Shown here piece by piece: positions 44,522 to 53,350 of a DNA stretch of 64,000 bases. Within the stretch, counting starts at the first letter, position 1. Each line of letters opens with the position of its first letter. The DNA is taken from positions 1 through 64,000 of the forward strand of contig DATMAR010000009.1 in assembly GCA_035559795.1 (NCBI GenBank), given 5' to 3'. The DNA is from Fimbriimonadales bacterium (GTDB taxonomy: Bacteria > Armatimonadota > Fimbriimonadia > Fimbriimonadales > ATM1). Made by a program: the position numbers and the translations under genes. The notes beneath the pieces were generated by a model that made no database searches, had not been told where the DNA came from, and saw only the letters and a list, made by a program, of their open reading frames with translations.

Positions 44522-45433
44522 TTATAGCCCACCGAGACCTTTTAAAATGTCTTGGTAATACGTTCCACCCGAAGACGGTGTCTCTACGTAAAGTTTATAG
44601 ACATTCGGCTCATTGTATTTTTTGCAGAGTTGGTCAACTCGTTCGTTCGTGAATTTCACTCGCTCGTCTATTCTGGAGTAACTCGAGTTCAGCATGCTCA
44701 TAAGTGCAGACAAATCTTCTTTTGCTAAGGCATTCATGATTTCTTGTGTCATCTCCATCATCGCGAGTAGTGCTCTGTCGTACTCTTGCGCAATTGGCTG
44801 CGCTTCGGTCGGTGGTGGAAGTTTATGAAACTCTCGAATTAATTCGCGAAATTCGGGAACGAGGCTCGAAATCTCTTGGCTTGCGGTATTTTTCCTTCGT
44901 TCGGCATCTGCTTCCAGTTCCTCTATATCCGTGAAAGTTCCCGGTTTTATCGATAATGCTTTCTCGACCAATTCTCCTGCGAGTTTGCGATTCATTTCTT
45001 CTCGCTTCATATCCACTCGTTTTAGATGACGAAGCCAGTTTCGCAAATCATCCGGCATTCGAGAACCTTCCAACGCAAGCATAGGGTCGTCTCTTTTTCC
45101 CGCGACTCCTAATCGAGGAGTTTCCGAAGAAGACTCTCCAACAACGGTTTTGGGTTGTTCCATTTCTTTGGGGCTCGCTAAAAGCGGCGCAGGCAACTTG
45201 CTTGCCGTGCTCAACGAATTGGTGTCGTTTGTTTTTCCAAAAAGACGAAATCCGCCCAAACTCTGAACTGTGAATGCCAATATGCCCAATATCAACAAAC
45301 CCACAAATAGAGGCACCCAGTTCGGAACTCGTTTGGCGCTACCCGACTTAAGTGCAGTTCCGCAATAAATGCAAAACGGAGCCTCCTGGTTTAGTTGGGC
45401 ATGGCATTTGGGGCATATGGGTGCCATAGTCAC
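44522..45433 (-). CDS. Zinc-ribbon membrane protein of unknown function
   Basis: 303 residues. N-terminal zinc ribbon CPKCHAQLNQEAPFCIYCG (about 8-26), one membrane helix near 43-62, and a long polar region with helical, coiled-coil-like sections (about 130-290). The zinc-ribbon-plus-helix layout is common in bacteria but does not give a function. ATG at residue 3 is an alternative start. Located between cysS and the flippase gene, with no overlap to either. Confidence 0.7.
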   Translation of the reverse strand: MTMAPICPKCHAQLNQEAPFCIYCGTALKSGSAKRVPNWVPLFVGLLILGILAFTVQSLGGFRLFGKTNDTNSLSTASKLPAPLLASPKEMEQPKTVVGESSSETPRLGVAGKRDDPMLALEGSRMPDDLRNWLRHLKRVDMKREEMNRKLAGELVEKALSIKPGTFTDIEELEADAERRKNTASQEISSLVPEFRELIREFHKLPPPTEAQPIAQEYDRALLAMMEMTQEIMNALAKEDLSALMSMLNSSYSRIDERVKFTNERVDQLCKKYNEPNVYKLYVETPSSGGTYYQDILKGLGGL

Positions 45434-45497
45434 TTTATAGTCTCTCCTATTTTAAGACGTTTCGATCGCCCTCTCTATAGAGGTTTTTAGCCTGGGC

Positions 45498-46970
45498 TTA
45501 GGTGGCTCGGAGCATTTCTTTCCATCCGCTCGGTCGGAAAAGGGCTTTATAACCGATGCCCATCATTCTTCCACATAAAGGCAGGAAAACGAAGGCGTAT
45601 ACAAGGGAAACGACTAAGAGACGGACTAATGGCATTGCATCGAAAACTTTCGAATACAAAACTGCGGCGCTTGCGAGTGAAGCCAGTCCACATGCGATTA
45701 TCGAAGGTAGGAGCGCTTCGACGACGGATAAAAAGGAAATTCTAAAAGCAAACGCGGCAAGGGTGAGTGCGAGCATTCCCGAAACCGCATAAAAAACTGC
45801 TGTTATTACCGAGGGGGTGAGAGCATCTCCCGGAAGCATGGGATAAAAGGAAAGCAGGGCGATGCCCATAAAGAAAGTAATCCACCAAGTAATGGAAGCA
45901 TATTGCGGTACACCAGAGGCTTGCATTGCGTTCGTGCAGATATAAGTGAATGTTCTCACCAATACGGCGAAACAGAGCCATTTTGCAGGGGTGATTGCAT
46001 CGTTCCAATTTGGACCTAAGAGGAGAGGAACGAGGTCTTGTGCAACTAAAATTAACCAAGTGAGAGTCGCCGTGCTCAACAAACTGATAGCACGCAGGGA
46101 GCGGAGGAAGATACTTTGCAATTTTTCTGCGTTTTCATGCGCGGCGACGGCAATGGGGCGAAACAAGGTCCAATTTGCGGCGTGGGCGATGACAGAGGTG
46201 GGGGTCGTTACATTCCATGCCATGCGAAATAAACCGACCCCCCCCTCTCCGATGCGCTTTCCTAAAATGACGAAGTTGATTTGTTCCAAAGAACTTGCAG
46301 GGATGTTCGAAAGAAGGATTGCCAGTCCACGAGTCGCCAAAATTTTTCCGATCTCACGAGAGTAAGAGAACTTCGGAAGATAAGGGGAAAAGATATTGAA
46401 GAGCAGAGCGATGCCGAGATAACGAGCGAAGTACATGGCAACGAGTGCCCAAACACGAGATTGGGGGGGGAGCACGATGGCAGCCACGATGGCGATGACT
46501 GCGCTGAGGATGAAAGGAATTGCTTCTGCAATCGCCTTTTCGCGCAAACGTTCTTGTCGAAGAAGAGTGGAATGAGGAACGATGCGAAAACTGTCTATGA
46601 GATGAGTGAAAGCCAAAACCGTGAGAATCGGAGAAAGAATGGGTGCATCGAAGAAGACTGCGGCAAATGGCGCAAGGAAGATCAACGCTAATGTGAACAA
46701 GACACCCGGAATTACGGAAAGCCAGAAAGCGGTATGACGTGCCGCTTCTTCATCGCCGTGATAGGCGACGAAGGCTTGCGTGATCCCTCCATAGCGCAGC
46801 ATTTCGCAGAACTGGACTGTTCCTATTGCGATGGCAATCACACCGAAATCCTCTTTAGAGAGGAATCGGGCGAGGACGATGGTGGCGAGGAATGCAGTGC
46901 CGTTTTGTGCAAGCAGCCCTACCACCTGCCATAGAAAGCCGGAGATTGTCCTGCGTTTGGTCGTGCTCAA
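45498..46970 (-). CDS. Polysaccharide flippase of the MOP superfamily (Wzx/RfbX-like)
   Basis: 490 residues with about 12 to 14 membrane helices. N-terminal SGFLWQVVGLLAQNGTAFLA and ARFLSKEDFGVIAIAIGTVQFC are typical of polysaccharide or O-antigen flippases, which move lipid-linked sugars across the inner membrane. No glycosyltransferase cluster is adjacent. Other MOP members (MurJ, MATE) are less similar in the N-terminus. The C-terminal region is hydrophobic without motifs. Confidence 0.78.
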   Translation of the reverse strand: MSTTKRRTISGFLWQVVGLLAQNGTAFLATIVLARFLSKEDFGVIAIAIGTVQFCEMLRYGGITQAFVAYHGDEEAARHTAFWLSVIPGVLFTLALIFLAPFAAVFFDAPILSPILTVLAFTHLIDSFRIVPHSTLLRQERLREKAIAEAIPFILSAVIAIVAAIVLPPQSRVWALVAMYFARYLGIALLFNIFSPYLPKFSYSREIGKILATRGLAILLSNIPASSLEQINFVILGKRIGEGGVGLFRMAWNVTTPTSVIAHAANWTLFRPIAVAAHENAEKLQSIFLRSLRAISLLSTATLTWLILVAQDLVPLLLGPNWNDAITPAKWLCFAVLVRTFTYICTNAMQASGVPQYASITWWITFFMGIALLSFYPMLPGDALTPSVITAVFYAVSGMLALTLAAFAFRISFLSVVEALLPSIIACGLASLASAAVLYSKVFDAMPLVRLLVVSLVYAFVFLPLCGRMMGIGYKALFRPSGWKEMLRAT

Positions 46971-47032
46971 TTCTGTCTATTTTTGCTTATCTGCCTTACA
47001 ACGCATAGAGAGGGATCGAGAGAAACTTTTAT

Positions 47033-47108
47033 CGCGCCTTACAGCGCTCCTACGATTTTCGCGTCTTACAGCGCTACTACGGTTTTCGCGCCTTGCGGCG
47101 CTCCTACG
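47033..47108 (-). repeat. REP-like palindrome array C (three units, 27-bp period)
   Basis: Units start at 47033, 47060 and 47087, with the same 22-base core as arrays A and B and 5-base spacers. Unlike A and B it lies between divergent genes, about 94 bases ahead of the ATG at 47202. Confidence 0.75.
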
Positions 47109-47201
47109 GAGGCTAAAACGTCATTTTTATAAATACTTCATTGTTTTCGGAAAAAGTTCGATACAATAGGAGGTAGGAAGCCTTCCTAAAAGGGGGAAGA
47201 T

Positions 47202-47537
47202 ATGACACGAACTCTCGTTTTGTTCGGTCGCTGCACCGGTGTGAGCCTATGTGCGGAGGATGCTCAGGTCACCGTGCCGTGGAAAGAGGCGTTCAATTTT
47301 CACTATTGCGCAGAGCATATAGGGGCAGGTGAATACGAAAACGCGGTTGTGATTCCCATTAACTCCACCCCTGGATGCGGACGCAACGCCGCGGTGAGAT
47401 TGTCAGTCGACCATACATGTACGACTTTCCGTGGATTCAAAGTCCGATTGTGGCAAGACGGTGAAAGTCAAGAAGATATAGGCCCAATTGATTTCGATTG
47501 GGTTGCTTTCATCCCATGTGCTGAATCACTGACTTAA
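47202..47537 (+). CDS. Small cysteine-containing protein of unknown function
   Basis: 111 residues, six Cys, no signal peptide. Beta-rich pattern; VVIPINSTPGCGRNAAVRLSV near 50-70 and VRLWQDGESQEDIG near 84-97 are the most distinctive parts. I know no family. Ribosome site AAGGGGGAAG lies three to four bases ahead of ATG, and a TACAAT hexamer near 47162 may be its -10 box. Sits alone between REP array C and the convergent pepF. Confidence 0.6.
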   Translation: MTRTLVLFGRCTGVSLCAEDAQVTVPWKEAFNFHYCAEHIGAGEYENAVVIPINSTPGCGRNAAVRLSVDHTCTTFRGFKVRLWQDGESQEDIGPIDFDWVAFIPCAESLT

Positions 47538-47639
47538 AAAATAACGAACTATTAGATTGATAGGGTAGAAGCAACGCACTCGAAGGCGGTGACTCGTAAG
47601 CGCTATTTAGATTCGTTATTTGTATTTCGGAAGGTGCAA

Positions 47640-49460
47640 TTACGTTTGCTTCGAATACTCCGACCAAAGTCCTTCGAATTCTGAAAGGAGTTTTTCCAAG
47701 ACTGTGAACCCCCCCTTCCAAAATTCTCGGTCTTGCAGATTTACGCCGACGACGTCCATGAGTTCTTGCGGTGATTTAAATCCGCCGAGAGAGAGCAATT
47801 CGATATATTTGTCTGCAAATTTCGGTCCTTCTTGTTTCGCGCGTTGATATAGAGAAAGTACGAGCAATTCACCGAACGAATAGGCATATACGTAAAACGG
47901 CAAGAAAACGAAATGAGGAATGTAACTCCACCAAGTTCGATGCTGATGACCGAGTTTCACGGAATCTCCGAACATTTCTTGCATGAGAGTTTGCCAAAGT
48001 TCGTGAATTTCTTCGGGAGCGAGTTCCCCTTGTTCTCTTCGCTTTCTATGACAAGCCTGTTCGAAGCGGTACATGGTTGCTTGTCGAAAAATAGTCGCAA
48101 AAATCCCTTCGATTTTTTCTCCGTAAAGCGCTAATTTGTCTCGGAGATTCGCTTTCTCGACTAAAGCATCGAAGACGAGCATTTCGCCGAACGTGCTCGC
48201 TAATTCTGCCAAAGGAAGAGTGGGATGGAAATTGAAGAGGCTTTGCTTGCGCGAGAAATATCCATGCACACCATGACCCAACTCGTGAGCGAGCGTCATC
48301 ACGTCATCCAATTTGTTCATGTAACTCATGAAGACGACCGGATGAGTGTCGGGAGTATTGCTCGAGCAGTATGCCCCCCCGCTTTTTCCCATTCTCGGTT
48401 CGGCATCAATCCAATTCTTTTCGAAGAATTCCTTTGCCGCTTCGGAGATTTTTTCGGAAAATCTCCGAAATGCATCCAACACGATTTGTTTAGCCTCGTC
48501 CCATGGAACCGTTTGCTGTGTAGAAAACAGCGGAGCATAGCGGTCTATGTGAGTCATTTCCTTCAAACCGAGGATATCGCGTTTGACGTGATAATAACGC
48601 GAGACCATCGGATAGTTTTCCTTACACAGGTTCACGACGAGTTCCACTACATCGCGGTCTAACTCGTTGGCAAGATGTCGGCTTGCTTCCGGATATTTGT
48701 AGCCACGCATTTCGTCTTCGATTTTTTTATCGAGAAGCAAGGTGTTGTACGTGAACACCAGTGTGCGTTCCAAAGAATTCAATCCTTCGGAAAGTGCATC
48801 GGCGGCGGCTTGGCGAACCGTTCTATCCGGGTCTCGTAGTTTGTCCAGCACTCCTTCTAAATTGAGCTGTTCGGTGTCTCCGGTTGTCGGATTCTTGTAA
48901 AGAAAAACGTGGTTAGAAAGGATCTCGTCGTGGAATCTCACCCATGCGCGTTTGCCCGTGTTTGACACCTTTTCCAGCACGATCTCCTCTTTTTCAGAAA
49001 GGCGATAAGGTGCAAACATGCGCGTCTTTCGAATGTAATGTGCATAGTTTTCTAAAATCGGTTCGAGGAGCAATTTTTCGATGTGATTTTCGTCTGCGGC
49101 TTGCAGTTCTAATTCGAAGAAGAGAAGTTTGACTTGAATCTCGCTTGCCCGCTCTCTTATCCTTTGGAGAAATGCTCCTAATTTAGGGTCTCCTGTATTC
49201 GTGGAAAAGACAAGTTCTGCATAGGAGAGTGGTTTATGCAATTCGTTGTAAATGGATTCGATTTCGCGTGTCGCTTCGAGCAAGAGATTCGGTGTGAGTT
49301 CTGGGCTTACGATTTTTCCGTAATATTTTCGAACGAATTCGTCAGCTCTTTTTTCGACTTCTTTTAAAGTTTTTTCGATTCTCTCGTCTTCGATGCTTTC
49401 GAAAAGCGCACTGAGGTCCCAACGCACTTTCGGATACGACTGTTCGATTACCGTACTCAT
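47640..49460 (-). CDS. pepF: Oligoendopeptidase F
   Basis: 606 residues. M3-family zinc peptidase that cleaves short peptides in the cytoplasm. Zinc motif LAHELGHGVHGY near 388-399 with the downstream Glu in the ELASTFGEML helix. N-terminal KVRWDLSALFESIEDERIEK is the family start. Length fits. It follows tRNA-Arg on the same strand, after a 20-base gap. Start codon has AGGAT four to five bases upstream. Confidence 0.93.
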   Translation of the reverse strand: MSTVIEQSYPKVRWDLSALFESIEDERIEKTLKEVEKRADEFVRKYYGKIVSPELTPNLLLEATREIESIYNELHKPLSYAELVFSTNTGDPKLGAFLQRIRERASEIQVKLLFFELELQAADENHIEKLLLEPILENYAHYIRKTRMFAPYRLSEKEEIVLEKVSNTGKRAWVRFHDEILSNHVFLYKNPTTGDTEQLNLEGVLDKLRDPDRTVRQAAADALSEGLNSLERTLVFTYNTLLLDKKIEDEMRGYKYPEASRHLANELDRDVVELVVNLCKENYPMVSRYYHVKRDILGLKEMTHIDRYAPLFSTQQTVPWDEAKQIVLDAFRRFSEKISEAAKEFFEKNWIDAEPRMGKSGGAYCSSNTPDTHPVVFMSYMNKLDDVMTLAHELGHGVHGYFSRKQSLFNFHPTLPLAELASTFGEMLVFDALVEKANLRDKLALYGEKIEGIFATIFRQATMYRFEQACHRKRREQGELAPEEIHELWQTLMQEMFGDSVKLGHQHRTWWSYIPHFVFLPFYVYAYSFGELLVLSLYQRAKQEGPKFADKYIELLSLGGFKSPQELMDVVGVNLQDREFWKGGFTVLEKLLSEFEGLWSEYSKQT

Positions 49461-49480
49461 GAATATCCTCCAAGAAAAAA

Positions 49481-49556
49481 TGGTGCCCTCGGAGGGACTC
49501 GAACCCCCGACGCCTTCCTTAGGACGGAAGCGCTCTATCCCCTGAGCTACGAGGGC
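49481..49556 (-). tRNA. tRNA-Arg (anticodon CCT)
   Basis: 76 bases with encoded CCA. Acceptor GCCCTCG/CGAGGGC, discriminator A. Anticodon loop GTCCTAA in a CTTCC/GGAAG stem. T arm GGGGGTTCGAGTCCCTC. It lies between purB and pepF on the same strand. Confidence 0.94.
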
Positions 49557-49578
49557 AATTTTGCTAAACGATTATACT

Positions 49579-50874
49579 CTAATCGAAAATGCCGACCGCG
49601 CGAAGAGTGTGTTCGACATGACGCAAGTGATGATTCAAATCGAAACATTCTGTAATTTCTTCAGGATTCAAAAGGGAAACGACATCCGGGTCGCTCTCGA
49701 TGCTTTTTCGAAAATCTTCTCCTTCCCATGCTTTGGCTGTGTTTCGTTGCACCACACGATAAGCCTCCTCTCGAGACATGCCTTTTCGAATCAACGCAAT
49801 CATAACGTGTTCGCTGAAAACTAAATCCCCTAAGATATTTAAGTTCTCTCTCATTTTCTCCGGAAATACTCGCAACCCAGAAAGAATGTTTTTCAATCGA
49901 AGAAGCATAAAATCAATGAGGTGGAATGTGTCCGGAAGAACGATTCTTTCGACGCTGGAATTCGTGAGATCGCGTTCGTGCCAGGTTGTAATACATTCCA
50001 ACATTGCCGAGACATTTCCTCGCACGACACGCGCGAGTCCACAAATCGTTTCGCTGTGCCATGGATTTCTTTTATGCGGCATAGCACTGCTACCGGTTTG
50101 GCCAGCCGCGAACTCTTCTTGAACTTCTAAGATTTCTGTCCGCTGCAGATTGCGCAATTCCGTTGCGAATTTTTCCAAACTGCCTGCGAGAATTCCAAAT
50201 GCGCAAAACAAACTCGCATAGCGGTCTCGAGAAACAATTTGAGTAGATGCTGGGTCAGGTTCGAGCCCGAGAATTTCGCAAACCTCTTTCTCTATTTCTG
50301 GTCCTAAAATGCCGTGCACACCGACCGCGCCGCTGATTTTTCCGACAGAAAGTTCTTTTTCAGCGCGTTGCAATCTTTCTTCCGAGCGATTGAGTTCTGC
50401 AAACCAATTTGCCAATTTGAATCCGAATGTAATCGGTTCTGCATGAACTCCGTGAGTTCGTCCAATCATCGGTGTATCGGCGTATTCTTTCGCTAAACGT
50501 CGTATTTCCGTTCGTAAACTGGATAGGGAAGAGAGGACTTGTTGGGTGGAACGTTTTATCAAAAGCGCATTCGCAGTATCGATAACGTCATAGGAAGTTA
50601 CGCCGAAATGAATGTAACGTCCTTCTTTTCCGACATTCTCCTCCAGATTGCGCACGAATGCCATGAGGTCATGTCTTGTTTCTTTTTCTAATTCTGCTAT
50701 TCGTTCGAGGTCGAACTTTGCGCGCTTGCGCAGAATCTCTGTAGTTCCGGGAGGAATAAGTCCGTGCTTTTCACAAACCTGTGTGATAGCCAACTCGACT
50801 TCCATCCAAGTTTGCACTTTGCTTTCTGGCGACCAAATCGCCGAGATGCCTGGTGTTTGGTAGCGTTCAATCAA
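49579..50874 (-). CDS. purB: Adenylosuccinate lyase
   Basis: 431 residues. Catalyses two fumarate-releasing steps in purine synthesis. Signature GSSAMPHKRNPWHSE near 263-277, active-site His in GRTHGVHAEPITFG near 139-152, and TSYDVIDTANALL near 93-105. Family length is normal. N-terminal IERYQTPGISAIWSPESK is typical. It overlaps the unassigned gene upstream by 8 bases, while purD is two genes further upstream, suggesting a partial purine block. Confidence 0.95.
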   Translation of the reverse strand: MIERYQTPGISAIWSPESKVQTWMEVELAITQVCEKHGLIPPGTTEILRKRAKFDLERIAELEKETRHDLMAFVRNLEENVGKEGRYIHFGVTSYDVIDTANALLIKRSTQQVLSSLSSLRTEIRRLAKEYADTPMIGRTHGVHAEPITFGFKLANWFAELNRSEERLQRAEKELSVGKISGAVGVHGILGPEIEKEVCEILGLEPDPASTQIVSRDRYASLFCAFGILAGSLEKFATELRNLQRTEILEVQEEFAAGQTGSSAMPHKRNPWHSETICGLARVVRGNVSAMLECITTWHERDLTNSSVERIVLPDTFHLIDFMLLRLKNILSGLRVFPEKMRENLNILGDLVFSEHVMIALIRKGMSREEAYRVVQRNTAKAWEGEDFRKSIESDPDVVSLLNPEEITECFDLNHHLRHVEHTLRAVGIFD

Positions 50875-51439
50875 TCGGGATCCCCACTCCTCGTAGAGAA
50901 AATTCGAAAGGTAACTTCGAAAGTGACAAAGCGAAATCGGGATTTATGGAATTGCACATTTCGATTTGGCTTCCATCTTTGGCAATGACACATATACCTT
51001 GCTTCCCGTCGAGCCATTTCAATGCGATATGGTGTGGCCCTCCTTTTTTATTCTTATGCTGAACTTCCACTCGCCATCCTTGCTCACGCTGGAATACAGT
51101 ATAACTCCTCGAAACGTCGTATTGCGATACCCTTTCGACAGTGCGTAATTGACGAAGTTCGAATAAACTCAACCGACGCGGACGCTCGATAACCGCACGA
51201 CCTTTTAGAAGTTTCAGACTCCTCATTCCTAAAGAAAGAGTAACAATCGTCGCAGCCCCACGATTGGCGAAGCAAAAAGCATCTGTCAAAAGTTGCTGTG
51301 CTTCGATGGTAAGTTTCTTTGCTTCCGTTACGCTTGCAAGTGCGGAAAGCAAGTCATCGGGGGATGCCCCCGACGTTTTTCGCGCGAGAAGCAGAGAACG
51401 CCAGTGTTCGAGTTCGATTTCGTTAACCATAAATTTCAA
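50867..51439 (-). CDS. Conserved-looking protein of unknown function next to purB
   Basis: 190 residues, no signal peptide or membrane helix. N-terminal helical part (about 1-70: LEHWRSLLLARKTSG, LTIEAQQLLTDAFCFAN) and a C-terminal beta part with VFQREQGWRVEVQHKNKKGG and WLDGKQGICVIAKDGSQIEM. No family recognised. It overlaps purB by 8 bases and lies 41 bases after the HTH-like gene. ATG at residue 4 (51430) is an alternative start. Position between purD and purB suggests co-expression, not function. Confidence 0.62.
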   Translation of the reverse strand: MKFMVNEIELEHWRSLLLARKTSGASPDDLLSALASVTEAKKLTIEAQQLLTDAFCFANRGAATIVTLSLGMRSLKLLKGRAVIERPRRLSLFELRQLRTVERVSQYDVSRSYTVFQREQGWRVEVQHKNKKGGPHHIALKWLDGKQGICVIAKDGSQIEMCNSINPDFALSLSKLPFEFSLRGVGIPID

Positions 51440-51480
51440 CGAATTCTTTTTTAATATCCGAAAATCCGACTTGTGTCGTT

Positions 51481-52011
51481 TTATGTATGACTGTTCAGGG
51501 ATTCTTTATGTAGCAATTTCAATGCCTTTTTGTGGTTTTGTCGAACGGTGAGAGTTTTCAGCATTTGCATTTCGCTGATTTTCTGAAAGGAAAAACCGAG
51601 CCAGTAGTAAAGATAGAGCGTGTCTCTTAAAAGAGGTTCTTTGATTTTTTCGACTGTAAAGGTCGTTGGGACCGGTGAATGATGGATAATTTTCGTTATA
51701 TTCGTAAGATTCGGCCTTCCGTTTTCCCCCCCTTTGCGAGTCGAATTCCTGGATTCCACGAAACGTTCTGCTTCGTAGCAAGCAGCGAGCGCAACGATTC
51801 TCGCACGGTCGTAATCGAGATTCGTGTTTTCCGCGGCAACCCTGAAGACGTCTCTCGGGGATCGAAACCGTTTAACGACCCTATTATATAATTCTTTCCC
51901 GTCTAATCCATAAATTTCTGCTGCAGTGTGAATCACCGCAAAATGACGATTGCAAATAAGGCTATCCGCACCATTCGTCACTAAAGCCTGTTTCGTCTTC
52001 GGTTTGTTCAA
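51481..52011 (-). CDS. Sigma-factor region-4-like helix-turn-helix protein
   Basis: 176 residues. The C-terminal 50 residues (TLYLYYWLGFSFQKISEMQM, then LKTLTVRQNHKKALKLL) resemble the sigma-70 region 4 helix-turn-helix, though the key GxSxxEIA turn is degenerate and region 2 is missing. The N-terminal 110 residues are helical with a HTAAEIYGLDGKELYNR stretch. It may be a transcription regulator. No recognised family. Sits between purD (upstream) and the unassigned gene at 50867, all on one strand. Confidence 0.5.
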   Translation of the reverse strand: MNKPKTKQALVTNGADSLICNRHFAVIHTAAEIYGLDGKELYNRVVKRFRSPRDVFRVAAENTNLDYDRARIVALAACYEAERFVESRNSTRKGGENGRPNLTNITKIIHHSPVPTTFTVEKIKEPLLRDTLYLYYWLGFSFQKISEMQMLKTLTVRQNHKKALKLLHKESLNSHT

Positions 52012-52057
52012 AACTCCTTTTTCCCTACGTATAAAAGAGACGGGATATGCCTCGCCT

Positions 52058-53350
52058 TTATCTTAGCCGGTTCAATCCCACTGCATTCTCCATTGCTGTA
52101 GTGCCAATATCTTTCCGATAACGCCAAGGCTTGGGGAATTTTCCTTCGATAGCGTTATAAACCTTGTCAGCCGCATCCCTTGGAGATTCACCCATCCCTA
52201 CGATATTGAGGACCCTTCCCCCTGTGTTCACGAGTTTGTTATTTTTTCTTTCCGTTCCAGCGTGAAAGACGAGAAAGTCTTTCAAAGGAGACAAATCGGG
52301 AAGTTCGATTCCTTTCGGATATTCGCCAGGATAACCTTCTATAGCAATAACGATACATGCGCAAGCCAATGGCGAAACTTTTAGAGAGGGCAACTCTCGG
52401 CTGCAAGCTGCGTTTTCGAGAAGAGTTGCAAAGTCGTTTTCGATTCGCGGAAGAATCGCTTGAGTTTCAGGGTCTCCGAATCGAACGTTGTATTCCAATG
52501 CTTTCGGACCTTCTTCGGTAATCATAAGCCCTGCATAAAGCGTTCCGATAAACGGGGTTTCTTCTCGAGACATTTTTTCGAGAACCGGACGAATAAACAA
52601 CTCTCCGAGTTTGCTCTGAACTTCTTCTGAAAGTTCTTCTACGGGTGAATAGGCGCCCATCCCCCCCGTATTCGGTCCTTTACCTCCTTCGTACGCGGAT
52701 TTATAATCACGAGAAGAAGGTAAAAGAAGGTAGTCTTTTCCATTGCAAATCGCTTGAAGACTCACTTCAGGTCCGTATAAACGTTTTTCGATGACGATGG
52801 TTTCTCCTGCACTTCCGAATTCCTTTTGCAACAGCATTCTCGCCACCGCGTTCAAGGCTTCTTCTTTCGATTCGCATACGATTGCTCCTTTACCGAACGC
52901 TTCTCCGCTCGCTTTAACGACTAATTGATGTCCTTTTGCAAATTCCGAATATACATAACTTTTTGCAAGTTCGTAACGAGTGAACACCTCGAATTCTGCA
53001 GTTGGGATACCCTCCTCTTGCATTAGTGTTTTAGCGTAGGCTTTATTTCCTTCGATTTGCGCGGCTCGTCGCGAAGGTCCGTAGACGGATATCCCGACTT
53101 CACGGAGCGTATCTGCTACTCCTGCAATCAACGGGGATTCGGGTCCGATTACTGCTAATGTAATTTCTTCTTTTTGGCAAAGTTCTTTTAAACCTTCGTG
53201 GTCTAAAGCAGAGATAGGAAAACACTGAGCGATTTCCGCAATTCCCGCATTTCCCGGTGCGGCGATAATTTTCTCGACGACAGCGGATTGGGACAATTTC
53301 CAAACGAGGGCATGTTCACGGCCGCCAAAACCGACAACGAGGACTCTCAT
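52058..53350 (-). CDS. purD: Phosphoribosylamine-glycine ligase
   Basis: 430 residues. Second step of purine synthesis: joins phosphoribosylamine and glycine with ATP. N-terminal VLVVGFGGREHALVWKLSQS near 3-22, ATP-grasp loop near 145-200, then TGGMGAYSPVEELSEEV near 225-241 and EYNVRFGDPETQAILPR near 280-296. Length is normal. The ATG overlaps the dnaB stop by four bases (GTGA/ATGA type), so dnaB and purD are translationally coupled. Confidence 0.95.
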   Translation of the reverse strand: MRVLVVGFGGREHALVWKLSQSAVVEKIIAAPGNAGIAEIAQCFPISALDHEGLKELCQKEEITLAVIGPESPLIAGVADTLREVGISVYGPSRRAAQIEGNKAYAKTLMQEEGIPTAEFEVFTRYELAKSYVYSEFAKGHQLVVKASGEAFGKGAIVCESKEEALNAVARMLLQKEFGSAGETIVIEKRLYGPEVSLQAICNGKDYLLLPSSRDYKSAYEGGKGPNTGGMGAYSPVEELSEEVQSKLGELFIRPVLEKMSREETPFIGTLYAGLMITEEGPKALEYNVRFGDPETQAILPRIENDFATLLENAACSRELPSLKVSPLACACIVIAIEGYPGEYPKGIELPDLSPLKDFLVFHAGTERKNNKLVNTGGRVLNIVGMGESPRDAADKVYNAIEGKFPKPWRYRKDIGTTAMENAVGLNRLR

